Assembly (NCBI GenBank): GCA_002840535.1
Contig: PHBH01000029.1
Location: 1-64,000 of the forward strand
Source: Deltaproteobacteria bacterium HGW-Deltaproteobacteria-15
GTDB lineage: Bacteria; Desulfobacterota; DSM-4660; Desulfatiglandales; HGW-15
DNA: 64,000 nt
Direction of reading: 5' to 3'
In this document: positions 24,614-35,123 of the stretch, piece by piece
How positions within the stretch are numbered: the stretch's first letter is position 1
Layout: each line of letters opens with the position of its first letter
Translations under genes and position numbers: made by a program
The notes under the pieces: model-generated
What the model was told of the DNA's origin: nothing
The model's database searches: none
The model's input: only the letters and a program-made list of their open reading frames with translations

Positions 24614-24892
24614 GCAAAAAGTATAGCAAAAGCGCTCTTTCGGGGGAACTTTTACCGTAGGAGTATGAAATCGTCTGGCGTTCACGACGCGTCAGGAAAG
24701 AACACGGATCTTGACAAATCCCAACCAGAAAACGGAAATCGGTGGGTAATGGGTTGGGGGGCGCTGCTTCTTGAAATGCCCCTTGGGGTGGCTATAACCA
24801 GATTGCGTTATTATCTTAAAACGAATGAAAGAAGAACGAAGGTGAAAGGCAATTCCAGGAAAGAAGAAAAGGGCTCCAAAGGAAAACCTCAA

Positions 24893-25924
24893 ATGCGGCA
24901 AATACGCTTGAGGGGGGACAATGGCCCTGTCGATAAAGTGATCGAGCGTTTGATCGCTTTGACAGGGGGCGTTCGGAGACACGCACTCGTCCGGGAGATG
25001 ATCCTGACGTCTTTGAAGGCCGGTCAGGAGGACACGGGGGGTGTCAACCTCAAGCTGATGAATACGTCTCTAAAGGAGATGAGGTATACGGCAAAGGTTT
25101 TCGGCGCCTATCCCGGCATGAGAAAGATATCCGTTTTCGGCTCGGCTCGCACCAGACCGGATCAGGAGCCTTATAAGACTGCCTTTCTGCTGGGCAGGAG
25201 ACTCGCAGAAAAGGGATACATGGTGATTACCGGCGGCGGGGGGGGGATCATGCAGGCGGTAAACGAGGGGGCCGGGTCCGAACACTCCTTCGGAATCAGC
25301 ATTCGACTTCCCTTTGAGCAGGCAAACCCAATTGTCCTTGGAAGCCCAAGGAGCGTGAACTACAAATATTTCTTCAATCGCAAAGTAGCCTTTATCAAAG
25401 AGTCCGATGCCGTCGTTCTATTTCCCGGAGGATTCGGAACCCTGGATGAGGCCATGGAACTCCTGACACTTGTCCAGACAGGCAAACGGAATCCGCTCCC
25501 GATACTCCTTGCGGAGGAGACCGGCGGCTCCTATTGGCTGGATTGGATCCGCTTCGTGCGGGAAACCGTACTCACGAACGGATATATCAGCGAACCTGAT
25601 CTCAGGCTCTTCCAGAGGGTTGAAACCGTGGATGAGGCGGTAGCGGCCATCGATCTCTTCTATCGGCGCTATCACAGCCTGCGCTATGTCGGTGACGATC
25701 TGGTGATTCGTCTGAGCTCGAGTATTGAACCTCGCCGGCTGGAGAAACTGCAGAGGGGTTTTTCCGACATCCTTGCACCACAGGGCGTGATGTGTTGTTC
25801 GGGGCCTCTGCCTGCCGAGATGGATGAGCCGGAGATCAGTCATCTTTCGAGACTGGTCGTGAAATTCAACAGGAGGGATTTTGCACGGCTCAAGGAATTC
25901 ATCGATGCCATCAACAGCGACTGA
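24893..25924 (+). CDS. LOG family protein (cytokinin-riboside/nucleotide phosphoribohydrolase-like)
   Basis: About 343 residues. The central Rossmann fold carries both LOG signatures, GYMVITGGGGGIMQAVNEGA and VVLFPGGFGTLDEAME, which form the nucleotide site. The family cleaves the base from nucleoside 5'-monophosphates. The N-terminal 60 residues (basic, helical) and the C-terminal 90 residues extend past the minimal LOG core, as in larger bacterial members. The true start is uncertain: the frame is open from 24665, but AAAGGA nine bases before the ATG at 24893 is the best ribosome site, and the upstream part overlaps the probable promoter of the divergent ABC operon. Confidence 0.8.
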   Translation: MRQIRLRGDNGPVDKVIERLIALTGGVRRHALVREMILTSLKAGQEDTGGVNLKLMNTSLKEMRYTAKVFGAYPGMRKISVFGSARTRPDQEPYKTAFLLGRRLAEKGYMVITGGGGGIMQAVNEGAGSEHSFGISIRLPFEQANPIVLGSPRSVNYKYFFNRKVAFIKESDAVVLFPGGFGTLDEAMELLTLVQTGKRNPLPILLAEETGGSYWLDWIRFVRETVLTNGYISEPDLRLFQRVETVDEAVAAIDLFYRRYHSLRYVGDDLVIRLSSSIEPRRLEKLQRGFSDILAPQGVMCCSGPLPAEMDEPEISHLSRLVVKFNRRDFARLKEFIDAINSD

Positions 25925-25971
25925 ACATTCGGCATGGAGCCTTTCTTTCGTCCCCGGTCGTCGGTCCGGTC

Positions 25972-27702
25972 TTAAATTATCCTGGGAGAGAGAATCTCCG
26001 AGAGGCTGCCGGAGAGCGCTGTCAGATCGAAGGGCTTTTGGATGAATCCGTCGCAGCCCCTGTTCAGGATTTCCTGCGCCTGTCCGTTCAGGCTGTACCC
26101 GCTTGAGAGAAGCACCTTCACATGGGGATTGATCTGCCGCATCCTGTCGAAGGTCTCCCCTCCGCCCATATGGGGCATGATCATATCAAGGATCACGAGA
26201 TCGATCTCCTCCTGATGAGACTTGTACAATCTCAGTGCCTCCTCCCCGCTGCCTGCCTGAAATACATCATAGCCCAGGGCGGTCAGCATCTGTCCGGCCA
26301 GGGTGAGAATCGTATCCTCATCGTCGACAAAAAGTATCGTGCCGCTGCCGGTGGAGATCTCCGGGATCGTGTCCTTCTTTTCCGATTTGGATATCTCCTG
26401 CGTTGCCGGGAGATAGATGGAAAAGGTGGTGCCGCGGCCGGGTTCCGACTCGACGTCGATGTACCCTCCATGAGCCTTGATGATGCCATAGGATGAGGCG
26501 AGCCCCAGGCCGGTGCCTTTGGCCAATCCCTTGGTCGTGAAAAAAGGCTCGAAGATATGCTCCAGAGTATCTTTGTCCATGCCCGTGCCGGTGTCGCGGA
26601 CGCTCAGCATGACGTAATTCCCGAGCTTCGGTCTGTATGGCTTCCCTTCCATGTCATCCGGGTCGACATTCCTTGTCATGAGGTACATGTCTCCTCCGCG
26701 GGGCATCGCTTCAGCGGCATTGACGTAGAGATTGAAGATGACTTGCTCGATCTGGCTTCGATCAGCCCGGACTGAAGACAACTCCTCTGCCAGTTGAAAA
26801 TGCACCTGGATCTCTTTCTTGGCGGAGCCGAAGGTCTCAGCCGTTTCCCTGACCATTGTGTTCAAACTGATCGGCTTTACCTCATACTTTCCCTCCATCG
26901 CATACCCGAGAAGCTGTCTCGTCAGGTCGGATCCGCTCCTGACCAGCGTCTCAATCACTTTGAGGTTGCCGTGGTGCTTGTGCTCCGAGCTCGTATCCAG
27001 GAGCATCAAGGATACGTTCCCCAGGATGCCCATAAGCAGATTATTGAAATTGTGCGCAATCCCGCCCGCCAGGGTTCCAAGGGATTTCATCCGCAACGCC
27101 TGCTGGAGCTGTGCGCTGAGCTTGGCCCGTTCCTCTTCCGCCTTCTCCAGATCCGTGACATCCAGCGCAAAGCCGATGAGTCCCAGGACCTTCTGATCGG
27201 GGCCTTTATATGGGATTCTGTCGATCAGCACCCGTCTTTTTCCCCAGGGAGTGGTGATGGATTCTCTCTTGTTCAGGACAGGCTCTCCGGTTCTTATCAC
27301 CTCCAGGTCCCTTTTATACGTTTCAGGGTCATATTCCGGAAAAAGATCGCTGTACTTCCTGCCGACAACGCTGTTAGCCGAAATACCGACTGCCTTTGCG
27401 AAGCTCCTGTTTGCGCGTATGAGTCTCTGATCCGCATCCTTGTAGAAAACAATTGCCGGGGTGGAGTCAAGCATGATCTCCAATTCATGGGCCTTTTGCT
27501 CCACGATCTTCTGCAGCCTCTGTACATCCCTCGTTCTCTCCGCCACCATGCTTTCCAGTTTGGAAACCATTTCGAAATAGTTGGTGGTGGCGATCTCGTT
27601 TTCTTCCTTGGTGAGACGAAGATCGTTCCTGAGATGCTTGACCTGGGTCTCCAGAGTCGCAATCTTTTCATTGAGGTCCAAAATGGCTGAGCTTTCTCCC
27701 AT
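25972..27702 (-). CDS. Hybrid sensor histidine kinase (PAS-HisKA-HATPase-REC)
   Basis: A 576-residue cytoplasmic kinase. The N-terminus is a coiled coil (about residues 5-75), followed by a PAS domain (about 77-186), a HisKA helix with the phospho-acceptor in [15 protein letters not shown] (about residue 217), an ATPase domain ([38 protein letters not shown]) and a C-terminal receiver ([29 protein letters not shown], then a KPF lysine). There are no membrane segments, so the signal is internal. Start chosen at 27702, where the ATG overlaps the stop of the upstream HDOD gene by one base, implying a joint signalling unit. The ligand is unknown. Confidence 0.92.
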   Translation of the reverse strand: MGESSAILDLNEKIATLETQVKHLRNDLRLTKEENEIATTNYFEMVSKLESMVAERTRDVQRLQKIVEQKAHELEIMLDSTPAIVFYKDADQRLIRANRSFAKAVGISANSVVGRKYSDLFPEYDPETYKRDLEVIRTGEPVLNKRESITTPWGKRRVLIDRIPYKGPDQKVLGLIGFALDVTDLEKAEEERAKLSAQLQQALRMKSLGTLAGGIAHNFNNLLMGILGNVSLMLLDTSSEHKHHGNLKVIETLVRSGSDLTRQLLGYAMEGKYEVKPISLNTMVRETAETFGSAKKEIQVHFQLAEELSSVRADRSQIEQVIFNLYVNAAEAMPRGGDMYLMTRNVDPDDMEGKPYRPKLGNYVMLSVRDTGTGMDKDTLEHIFEPFFTTKGLAKGTGLGLASSYGIIKAHGGYIDVESEPGRGTTFSIYLPATQEISKSEKKDTIPEISTGSGTILFVDDEDTILTLAGQMLTALGYDVFQAGSGEEALRLYKSHQEEIDLVILDMIMPHMGGGETFDRMRQINPHVKVLLSSGYSLNGQAQEILNRGCDGFIQKPFDLTALSGSLSEILSPRII

Positions 27703-28583
27703 CACCCCAAAAGCCCCTGTTCTTCCATTCTCGTGATCTGCTCTTGAACATCCTGTATAATCAGGTCGAGGCCGCGGCGCTCGACCCCGGACTCCCTCAT
27801 ACATCGGTTGAACAGCCCTTTATTATGATTCCGGTTGTCCACATGCCCGATCTTCTTTTCCTGGCACAATGTGTCTGCAAGGTACAGGGTGCAGGTCATC
27901 CTTTTGAATCGAGAGGAAGCCGGGTCAGGATTGTGGTGCTGCCCGATTGCCGAGCAGAGTTCTTCGGGCATGTCCCAAGCGGACATCACCGCTTTTCCCA
28001 GCTCGGCGTGGTCGAAACCGAAAGTCAATTTTTCCGTTTCCGTGAACTCCGTCTCTTCCTCTGCTGATTTTTTCAAGATCTCGCTGAACTGCTCGTGGCA
28101 AAACTGATCCACGACAATGAGCCCTATGTCATGAAGCAGGCCGGCGGCATAGATGTTTTCACCCTTTTCTCCGAATTCCCTCCTGTAGATCATCTTCCCC
28201 ATGACTGCGACCGCAACAGAATGCTTCCACAAGGAGAGCCTTGAATACCCGTCCGTGGCTTTGTCGTCCGAAAAAATTCTGCAGACTTTTTGATGTAGCG
28301 CCATTTCCTTGATGGCTTCAAACCCGACCCAGAGGATGGCCTTGAGGATTTCGCCTATCTTCGACGGGGGACAATAGTAGGCGGAATTGGCAACCTTCAA
28401 CACCTGAGCGGTGAGCGGAGGGTCGACCTCTATCAGCTCTTTCAACTCCTTGGCAGTGGATTGGGGGTCATTGATGATCTTGAGGATCCCGGATACCACA
28501 TTCTTGATGGAAGATATCTCCGAGTCTCTCACCAGGTTCAAGATCTTTTGAAGGTTTTTGGGAATCTCTTTCTGCGGGACCAT
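27702..28583 (-). CDS. HDOD domain protein
   Basis: A 293-residue protein. Residues about 12-215 are the HDOD domain (LKELIEVDPPLTAQVLKVAN, then the YAAGLLHDIGLIVVDQFCHE segment that resembles an HD site and a GFDHAELGKAVMSAWDMPEE motif). The HD-like residues are partly kept, but HDOD proteins are usually not phosphodiesterases; they act as docking or signalling modules in chemotaxis and two-component networks. It precedes and overlaps the hybrid kinase gene by one base (TGATG), so the two products are probably made together and may interact. Confidence 0.88.
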   Translation of the reverse strand: MVPQKEIPKNLQKILNLVRDSEISSIKNVVSGILKIINDPQSTAKELKELIEVDPPLTAQVLKVANSAYYCPPSKIGEILKAILWVGFEAIKEMALHQKVCRIFSDDKATDGYSRLSLWKHSVAVAVMGKMIYRREFGEKGENIYAAGLLHDIGLIVVDQFCHEQFSEILKKSAEEETEFTETEKLTFGFDHAELGKAVMSAWDMPEELCSAIGQHHNPDPASSRFKRMTCTLYLADTLCQEKKIGHVDNRNHNKGLFNRCMRESGVERRGLDLIIQDVQEQITRMEEQGLLG

Positions 28584-28907
28584 CGACTACCTTTCTGAAA
28601 TTCACAGGAATCGTTTTCATGCCCCCGTCATGTCCATCGGGTATGCGCCCGGACAGATACCACCCTTTTTCGGCCCCATTCGTTGCGGTCCCGAATAGAT
28701 TCGCTGAAAAGGCCTGATAGTGTATCGGAACATGAAGGGTGCAACTTGAACCGAAACAGCGCGAGAGTCCAAGACAGATGGAAAGTCCTCCCGATGTCGA
28801 AGATTCCCTGCAGCTTGTTATAGCGAAGCGGAAGATTGGCACCCGCCCGAAGGGTGTTCGAGGGGTAGCGAAGAAAAATCCCTGGATCCCGCGGCGGTAG
28901 AGCTTGT
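28584..28907. other. Intergenic region, nothing recognised
   Basis: A 324-base gap between the RND transporter gene and the HDOD gene, all on the minus strand. It should hold the promoter of the HDOD-kinase pair and the end of the RND transcript. Reading both strands I see no open frame with a ribosome site and no clear repeat. Confidence 0.4.
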
Positions 28908-31900
28908 CTACTCCTCCGGGCGAATGACCCTCTTGAGCCGAATTTCGAAAATCGTATACAGGGTCGGAATGAAGACCAGGGTCAGAAGGGTGGAGACGGA
29001 GAGCCCTCCGATAACGGCAATGGCCATGGGCGCATTCGATTCGGAGCCCTCGCCAAGGCCCACAGCCATGGGAATAAGGCCAAGGATCGTGCAGAGGGTG
29101 GTCATGAGAATGGGTCTCAGCCTGGTCCTTCCGGCAAGCACCACGGCCTCTTCGATTCCCAGTCCCTTTGCGCGCAGCCGGTTCGTGTAATCGATCAGCA
29201 GGATTCCATTGCTGACCACGATCCCGGCCATCATGATGACGCCCATGAAGGAGGTTACGGAAAGATTGGTTTCGGTCAGGAAAAGGGCCCACAAGACCCC
29301 GATCAACCCAAGCGGCACGGAGAACATGATGATGAAGGGGTCGAGGAGGGACTTGAACTGGGAGGCGAGTACCATGTACACCAGGACGACCGCCAGGAGA
29401 AACGCGCCCATCAAAGAGTAGAAAGAGTCCTGCTGGCTCTCCACCGCTCCTGCCAGGTTGATCTTGAAGTTCGCGGGGAGGTCCAACTCGTCCAGTTTGG
29501 ATTGTATCTCGGCTGCCACGCTCCCCAGATCACGTCCGAAGGTATTGGCGGTTACGTGAATGACGCGCTGCTGATATTTCCGCTCGATCTGGATCGGTCC
29601 GGCTCCCCGAGTGATTTCTGCAATATTGTCCAGGGAGATGGGCTGGCCCTGGGGATTGAAGATGAAGATCTGGCTGAGATCGTCCAGCGAAGCCCTGTCT
29701 TTTTCCTGGGCGCGTACGGTGATGTTGTACTGATTTCCCGTCTGGGGATCGGAGAAGATGGATGCTCGATATCCGTTGATGAAAGTCTGCACTGCCCTCG
29801 CCACCTGGGCGACGCTCAGCCCCATCAGCGCCGCTCTCACACGGTCGATGACGATGTTCTGTTGCGGGTAGTCCTGCTCCCTGCTGACGCGAACATCCTT
29901 TGCCCCCGGGGTGGAGCGCACCAGGGCCGCCACCTCCTCGGCAATTTTTTCGGATATCTTCAGCTCGTAACCTAAAATCTCCACATCGATCGGGTTTTCA
30001 TTACCGAAAGAGATGAGCCTGCTTACGATTCCGCCCGAGGTGAAGAAGACCTTCACACCGGGGAATTTTTCCAGCAGCTTTGGCCGCAGTTTTTCCATCA
30101 GCTCGTCGGAGGAAAGGCTTCGTTCTCCAGGGTCCACGAGCTTGCAGCGGACCCACCCCATATGCGGTCCCGTGTTCTGGGACCAAATGGCCGAGACGCC
30201 ACCCGAGGGCATGCCGAAATTAACCTGAACCGCCTCGGTTTCGTTTCCGATGGCGAGGTCGATGATCTCCTCCATCTGTGCCGCCACCCGCTCCGATTCC
30301 TCCAGGCGGGAGCCCACGGGCAGTTGCACCCAGAACCGGAACTGGCTTTCATCCATGGACGGAAAGAATTCGCTGCCGATAAAAAAGTAGAGAGGCAGGC
30401 TGCCGATCAGCACGGCTAAAACACAGACGACCACGCTCTTGCGGCGTCGGAGCGTCCATGTCAGTACGGATTGATATCCCGCGTCGATGCGGTCGAATCC
30501 CGACTTGAGTCTCCACTTCAAAGACTGGATCGAGGTGGGGGAGGAGGGGAGGACATCTTCAGTTTCCGGATGAAGGTACTTCCGGGAAAGAACCGGTATC
30601 ACGGTGAGGGATACGAAATAGGAGGCGATCAGGGAAAAGGCGACGGTGAGCGCAAGAGGGGTGAAGAGCAGCTTGGCAATTCCGGTAATGAATACCACAG
30701 GGAGGAAAACAACGATGGTCGTGATGGTGGAAGCCAGAACGGCCATGCCCACTTCACCGGAGCCCTGGATGGCCGCCTGCTCCGGAGACTCCCCCGCGCT
30801 TCGATGGCGGTAGATGTTTTCCAGGACAACAATGGCGTCGTCTACCAGACGGCCTACGCCCAGGGCCAGACCTCCAAGGGTAAACATGTTGACGCTGAGT
30901 TTACTGAAATAAAGAAGACTGAAGGCACAGACGATGGATATCGGGATAGAGAGGGAAACAATCAGGGTGCTCCGGACATTACGAAGAAAGATCAGGATGA
31001 CCAGCACCGCCAGCACCGCGCCGATCAGCGCCTCATGCTGCAGGTTCTTGATGGAGTTCCGGATGTATACGGATTGATCGAAGAGTTCCAGCATCTCCAC
31101 TCCCGGAGGCAGGAGCTTCTTGATTTTCGGCATGGCTTTGCGCACGTCGTCCACTACCTGGATCGTGTTGGTTCCCGACGTTTTTTGAACGGAAAGGGCC
31201 ACTGCCGGCTGCCCATTCACCCGTATCAGGTTTGTCTGCTCCTCGAAATCGTCCCTCACCTCTGCAACGTCGCGGATATAAAGCGGATGGTTTTGGATAT
31301 TGGTGACGATGATGTCCTCAATGGGTCTGACCAGGCTGAATTGAGTCTCGGTAAAGAGCCGGTAATCGAACGGCCCCGCCTTGATGTCTCCGGAGGGGAG
31401 GATCAGGTTGGCCTGCTGAACCGCCTGGATGATTGCTTCCGGAGAAAGATTGAAGGCCTGGAGCCTCTGCCGGTCGAAGTGGATCTGGATCTCGCGGACT
31501 TTTCCGCCCACCACCCTGGCGGAGGCAATGTTGGGCACGTGTTCGATCTCGGGCTCGATGACGTTGTAGGCGAGATCGTAAAGCTGCCCCTCTGAGAGTC
31601 CTCCTCCCATAAGGGTGATATAGATCACGGATATCTGGGAGACATCGAATTTTCGGATGATCGGGTACTCGACATCCCTGGGCAGGTCTCCATGTACCAG
31701 ATTGACCGACTGGAGCACGTCGGACTGGGCGCTGTCGAGATTGGTGCCCCAGTTGAAGTAAATGGTCACGACGGAAGCGCCCTGTCGCGAGATCGAGGAG
31801 ACGTACTTGACGCCGTTCACGGTGGAGACCGCCTTCTCGACCGGATAGGTGACCGTCCGCTCAATATCCTGGGGGTTTGCACCGGGATAAAAGGTTGCGA

Positions 31901-32039
31901 CCGTTATTGAAGGGTAGGTGATCTCCGGGAACATATCCACGGGCAACTTGGAAAAAGAGATGGCGCCCAGGATAATCGCGCCCAACACAGCCATGAGGAC
32001 CGTAATGGGATTATGGAGCGCAAATCGTGCCAGGTTCAT
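28908..32039 (-). CDS. RND efflux transporter, HAE1 family (AcrB/MexB-type)
   Basis: A 1043-residue protein of normal RND length with twelve membrane helices and two large periplasmic loops. The N-terminus LARFALHNPITVLMAVLGAI, the proton-relay Asp pair in LGVGRLVDDAIVVLENIYRH (TM4) and the C-terminal PMAIAVIGGLSVSTLLTLVF are characteristic. It is the inner-membrane pump of a tripartite efflux system, driven by proton flow. The adaptor gene lies seven bases upstream; no outer-membrane TolC-type gene is nearby. Hydrophobic drugs, solvents or lipids are the usual substrates; heavy-metal RND motifs are not seen. Confidence 0.95.
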   Translation of the reverse strand: MNLARFALHNPITVLMAVLGAIILGAISFSKLPVDMFPEITYPSITVATFYPGANPQDIERTVTYPVEKAVSTVNGVKYVSSISRQGASVVTIYFNWGTNLDSAQSDVLQSVNLVHGDLPRDVEYPIIRKFDVSQISVIYITLMGGGLSEGQLYDLAYNVIEPEIEHVPNIASARVVGGKVREIQIHFDRQRLQAFNLSPEAIIQAVQQANLILPSGDIKAGPFDYRLFTETQFSLVRPIEDIIVTNIQNHPLYIRDVAEVRDDFEEQTNLIRVNGQPAVALSVQKTSGTNTIQVVDDVRKAMPKIKKLLPPGVEMLELFDQSVYIRNSIKNLQHEALIGAVLAVLVILIFLRNVRSTLIVSLSIPISIVCAFSLLYFSKLSVNMFTLGGLALGVGRLVDDAIVVLENIYRHRSAGESPEQAAIQGSGEVGMAVLASTITTIVVFLPVVFITGIAKLLFTPLALTVAFSLIASYFVSLTVIPVLSRKYLHPETEDVLPSSPTSIQSLKWRLKSGFDRIDAGYQSVLTWTLRRRKSVVVCVLAVLIGSLPLYFFIGSEFFPSMDESQFRFWVQLPVGSRLEESERVAAQMEEIIDLAIGNETEAVQVNFGMPSGGVSAIWSQNTGPHMGWVRCKLVDPGERSLSSDELMEKLRPKLLEKFPGVKVFFTSGGIVSRLISFGNENPIDVEILGYELKISEKIAEEVAALVRSTPGAKDVRVSREQDYPQQNIVIDRVRAALMGLSVAQVARAVQTFINGYRASIFSDPQTGNQYNITVRAQEKDRASLDDLSQIFIFNPQGQPISLDNIAEITRGAGPIQIERKYQQRVIHVTANTFGRDLGSVAAEIQSKLDELDLPANFKINLAGAVESQQDSFYSLMGAFLLAVVLVYMVLASQFKSLLDPFIIMFSVPLGLIGVLWALFLTETNLSVTSFMGVIMMAGIVVSNGILLIDYTNRLRAKGLGIEEAVVLAGRTRLRPILMTTLCTILGLIPMAVGLGEGSESNAPMAIAVIGGLSVSTLLTLVFIPTLYTIFEIRLKRVIRPEE

Positions 32040-32046
32040 AAATTTC

Positions 32047-33279
32047 TCACTGGAGCGACAGCCTCACCTGACTTCCATCCTTCAGGGATGCCTGTCCTGC
32101 TGTAATGACCTGTTCTCCCGGGCTCAGCCCCTGAACTATCTCGACCGCCGTATCCCGTACCACGCCCTTTCTGATGTTCCGGCGAACGGCCTTGCTTTCC
32201 TGCAGCACAAAAACAAAATCCTTATCGACATCGGTGACCAGACTCTGGATTGGCACCATGACGGCGTGGGCATTGGATCGCAGGATGATCTCGGCTTTTC
32301 CGAACATTCCCGGCTTCAGGACAAAGTCGGGGTTGGGAATGGAAATCTGGATTTCCGCGGTGCGGGACTGCAGGTCCAGTGCGGGGGTGATGATCTGGAT
32401 GGTGCCGGAGAAGACCCGATCGGGGAAGGCATTGATGGTGATCTTCACAGGCTGGCCTTTTTTGAGGTGGATGAACTCCCTTTCGATGACATTGACGACC
32501 ATCTTCATTTCACTGAGGTCCATCAGCGTGAGGATGCGCGTTGTGTCTTTGACCATCGTGCCGGGGTCCACAAACCGTTTCGTCACCCCTCCCTTTATGG
32601 GAGAGACGATGATCAGGTTCCGGAGTTGGGCCTCGTACAAAGACAAAGTAGCCTTTGCCTGGTTGACCTGCGCCTCGACGAGCGCAATATCGTTCTCCCA
32701 TGTCTTCTTGCGGACGCTGTTCATGGCTAGATCGTAGGCTGCCTTGGCCACGTTGTACCTCATCCGCACTTCGTCCAGTTTCTGGCGTGCGACGAGATTC
32801 TTGTCGTGCAGCTCCTGGTTTCGGTTCAGGTCCACCTCGGCCAGCTCCAGGTTCGCCCTGGCGTGCTGGATCTGGGATTGAACCGTCTCCTGAGCCGTTG
32901 CGGTGACCTGCTTCAGGCGCGCCTTGGCAGCTTCCAGGCTGGCGCGGGCCTGAGCCACAGCGGCCTCTGCCTCGCGCTTGTCCAGGGTCGCGATCTCCTG
33001 ACCGACTTCGACAAGATCTCCTTCCCGAACGTGGACCTCTTCTAACCATCCCTGCACTTTGGAGTAGATGGTGACCTGGTAAATCGGGGCAATATCGCCG
33101 TTTCTGACTATTTTGTCCTCGATCAATCCCTGAGTCACAGGGGCGACTTCCACAAGAGGGATCTGGCCTAATCTCCCTCTTTTCGGCTCTTCCTTTTTGG
33201 CGGAGATCACCTGTACGGCGCGAAATGCCCCCAGGCTTCCTACTGCCACAATCACCAGTATGATCAAGATCTTTTTCAT
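32047..33279 (-). CDS. RND efflux periplasmic adaptor (membrane fusion protein)
   Basis: A 410-residue protein with an uncleaved or signal-type N-terminal helix (KKILIILVIVAVGSLGAFRA). The biotinyl-lipoyl fold is split by a long coiled coil (about residues 95-215), with KVQGWLEEVHVREGDLVEVG before it and IIVSPIKGGVTKRFVDPGTM after it; beta-barrel and membrane-proximal domains complete the HlyD/AcrA pattern. It bridges the RND pump and an outer-membrane channel. It is the first gene of the two-gene operon, with the pump seven bases downstream. Confidence 0.93.
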   Translation of the reverse strand: MKKILIILVIVAVGSLGAFRAVQVISAKKEEPKRGRLGQIPLVEVAPVTQGLIEDKIVRNGDIAPIYQVTIYSKVQGWLEEVHVREGDLVEVGQEIATLDKREAEAAVAQARASLEAAKARLKQVTATAQETVQSQIQHARANLELAEVDLNRNQELHDKNLVARQKLDEVRMRYNVAKAAYDLAMNSVRKKTWENDIALVEAQVNQAKATLSLYEAQLRNLIIVSPIKGGVTKRFVDPGTMVKDTTRILTLMDLSEMKMVVNVIEREFIHLKKGQPVKITINAFPDRVFSGTIQIITPALDLQSRTAEIQISIPNPDFVLKPGMFGKAEIILRSNAHAVMVPIQSLVTDVDKDFVFVLQESKAVRRNIRKGVVRDTAVEIVQGLSPGEQVITAGQASLKDGSQVRLSLQ

Positions 33280-33404
33280 TTACCGCCGGTCCCCGGGAAT
33301 TTCTCGACGTGCGAGTATAGGACAAATCCTCTTGCCTGCCAAGGGGCAAGGGGTGTAATTGCATTATAACAGATCGAAAGATTAAAGGGAGAGCATAAGA
33401 AAAA

Positions 33405-33935
33405 ATGAAAAGCCGCGACAAGGCCCCTATCGTTTCCGTGGTGGGCTTTTCGGGTTCCGGGAAGACAACCTATATCGAGCGGTTGATACCGGCCCTGAAA
33501 TCCCGCGGGCTCAAGGTGGCGACCATCAAACATCATCATCATGGGTTTGAGTTGGACAAACCCGGGAAAGATACGTGGCGGCACAAACAGGCCGGCGCGG
33601 CCGTTACCGTGATTTCATCCCCCAGCCGGATCGGCGTGGTCATGGATGTGGATCACGATCATTCACCGGAGGAACTGGCGCTGTTTGCACCCGGTGTCGA
33701 TCTGATTCTCACTGAGGGATACAAGAGAGGCCCTTATCCCAAGGTGGAGATCTTCAGGCCAGAGGCCACGGAAAACAAGAGACTCTTCTGCCTCGACGAT
33801 CCCGCCCTGCTGGCCGTGGTAAGCAGCGAGAACCTCACTTTGCGGGTGCCTGTTTTTGATTTTGAGGATGTCACCGGGGTTGCCGAACTGCTGATTCAGA
33901 CGTTCGGTCTCAAAGCTCACGCAGAAACAACCTGA
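33405..33935 (+). CDS. mobB: Molybdopterin-guanine dinucleotide biosynthesis protein MobB
   Basis: A 176-residue P-loop GTP-binding protein. VSVVGFSGSGKTTYIERLIP (Walker A, residues 10-29), then VATIKHHHHGFELDKPGKDT and DLILTEGYKRGPYPKVEIFR are the MobB signatures. It assists MobA in attaching GMP to molybdopterin for enzymes such as formate dehydrogenases and other Mo/W reductases. The gene stands alone, divergent from the RND operon, with GGGAGAG about ten bases upstream. No molybdoenzyme gene is in the window, although a MoCo-carrier-like gene is at 17 kb. Confidence 0.93.
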   Translation: MKSRDKAPIVSVVGFSGSGKTTYIERLIPALKSRGLKVATIKHHHHGFELDKPGKDTWRHKQAGAAVTVISSPSRIGVVMDVDHDHSPEELALFAPGVDLILTEGYKRGPYPKVEIFRPEATENKRLFCLDDPALLAVVSSENLTLRVPVFDFEDVTGVAELLIQTFGLKAHAETT

Positions 33936-34028
33936 CAAGTCCGCCAGGTCGAATTTGGCCAACGGCAATTCAGTAAATAATGCCCTCTGGGCGCAGGTCA
34001 AAGTCCGGGTTCTCTGTGCCGGGATTCT

Positions 34029-35123
34029 CTACAGGGCTTCTATGAGGATCTCCGACAGCTCCTTCACGGGGAGACCTTTTTCCGTGGCCGGATCCTCCAG
34101 GGTCATCACACAGAAGGGGCAGCTTGTTGCGAGCACTTCGGCGCCTTTCTCCACTGCCTCCAGCACCCTCCTCTCGCTGTTTCTTGTGTAAGGATGCTCG
34201 GCTTCGAAGAACATCCTCCCTCCGCCTCCTTCGCAGCAGAGCGAATTCTCCCTTGCCCAGGTAAACTCGAGCAGTTGAAGCCCCTCAATGGATTTCAGGA
34301 TATTCCTGGGGGCGTCGAAGACCTTGTTCTGCTTTCCCAGGAAGCAGGGGTCATGATAGATGACCTTCTTGGCATAGGCTGTCTTCGGGGCGACGGCGCC
34401 CTTTTCGATCATCTCAGCCAGAGGCTCGGTGTAATGGGAGATTTTGATTCCGAGATCGCCATACTCGTTTTTCAGGGTGTTCATGCAGTGAGGGGAGAGA
34501 GCGATGATCTCCTTTACGCCGTACTTCTTAAAAGTTGCCGCGTTCTGCCCTTGCAACTCCTCGAAGAGCCCTGCCTCCCCCATTCTTCTTATCTCATTGC
34601 CGCAACAGGATTCCTCCGCGCCCAGAATTCCGAATTCGAACCCCGCCTTGTTGAAAATCCTGGCCACGTTCAGGGGAATGACCATGCACCTCGGATCGTA
34701 GGCCTGAATGCAGCAGGTAAAAAGCAGCCTTTTGGACTGCGTTTCCTTTACATGGGGAACCTTGAAATCCAACTCGGCGGTCCAGGCGCCTCTCTTGGGC
34801 TTGGGCCGGCCCCAGGGATTCTTCTGAACATAGGTGTTCTCGAGAGCCTTCTGTATGGTTGTCGGGATCTGCCCTTCCTCGACAAGGGAAGCTCTCAGCT
34901 CGATGATCATCTCCGAAGGTTTGACATCCCTTGGGCATCTGAGGGTGCATTCCCCGCAGGAGGTGCAGTACCAGGGAAGGGATTCTTCGACTTCACGCTG
35001 CAGCAGATTTTTCCTGACGAGCTTTCTTATGTTGAAAGGAGTAATGGAGGTTTCAGGGCAACTCCCTGAACACATTCCGCACTGCATGCACATAGAAACC
35101 TTGCTCAATTTCTCATCGGCCAT
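34029..35123 (-). CDS. Heterodisulfide reductase-like Fe-S protein (HdrD/GlpC type, two CCG domains)
   Basis: A 364-residue protein. Two 4Fe-4S motifs open it (CMQCGMCSGSCPE at residues 12-24; CTSCGECTLRCPRD near residue 54). Two CCG domains follow: CCIQAYDPRC ... ESCCGNEIRR ... SPHC, and DPCFLGKQ ... SLCCEGGGGRM ... CPFC, the ligands of the non-cubane clusters in HdrB/HdrD. It lacks membrane segments and a flavin domain. Such proteins pass electrons to or from disulfides, quinones or partner dehydrogenases in the cytoplasm. It is a single gene with no HdrA or HdrE beside it, so its partner is unknown. Confidence 0.92.
   Translation of the reverse strand: MADEKLSKVSMCMQCGMCSGSCPETSITPFNIRKLVRKNLLQREVEESLPWYCTSCGECTLRCPRDVKPSEMIIELRASLVEEGQIPTTIQKALENTYVQKNPWGRPKPKRGAWTAELDFKVPHVKETQSKRLLFTCCIQAYDPRCMVIPLNVARIFNKAGFEFGILGAEESCCGNEIRRMGEAGLFEELQGQNAATFKKYGVKEIIALSPHCMNTLKNEYGDLGIKISHYTEPLAEMIEKGAVAPKTAYAKKVIYHDPCFLGKQNKVFDAPRNILKSIEGLQLLEFTWARENSLCCEGGGGRMFFEAEHPYTRNSERRVLEAVEKGAEVLATSCPFCVMTLEDPATEKGLPVKELSEILIEAL

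Noticed and set aside
34029-35123. Selenocysteine in the HdrD-like protein
   Set aside because: All cluster ligands are present as Cys codons and no in-frame UGA occurs.
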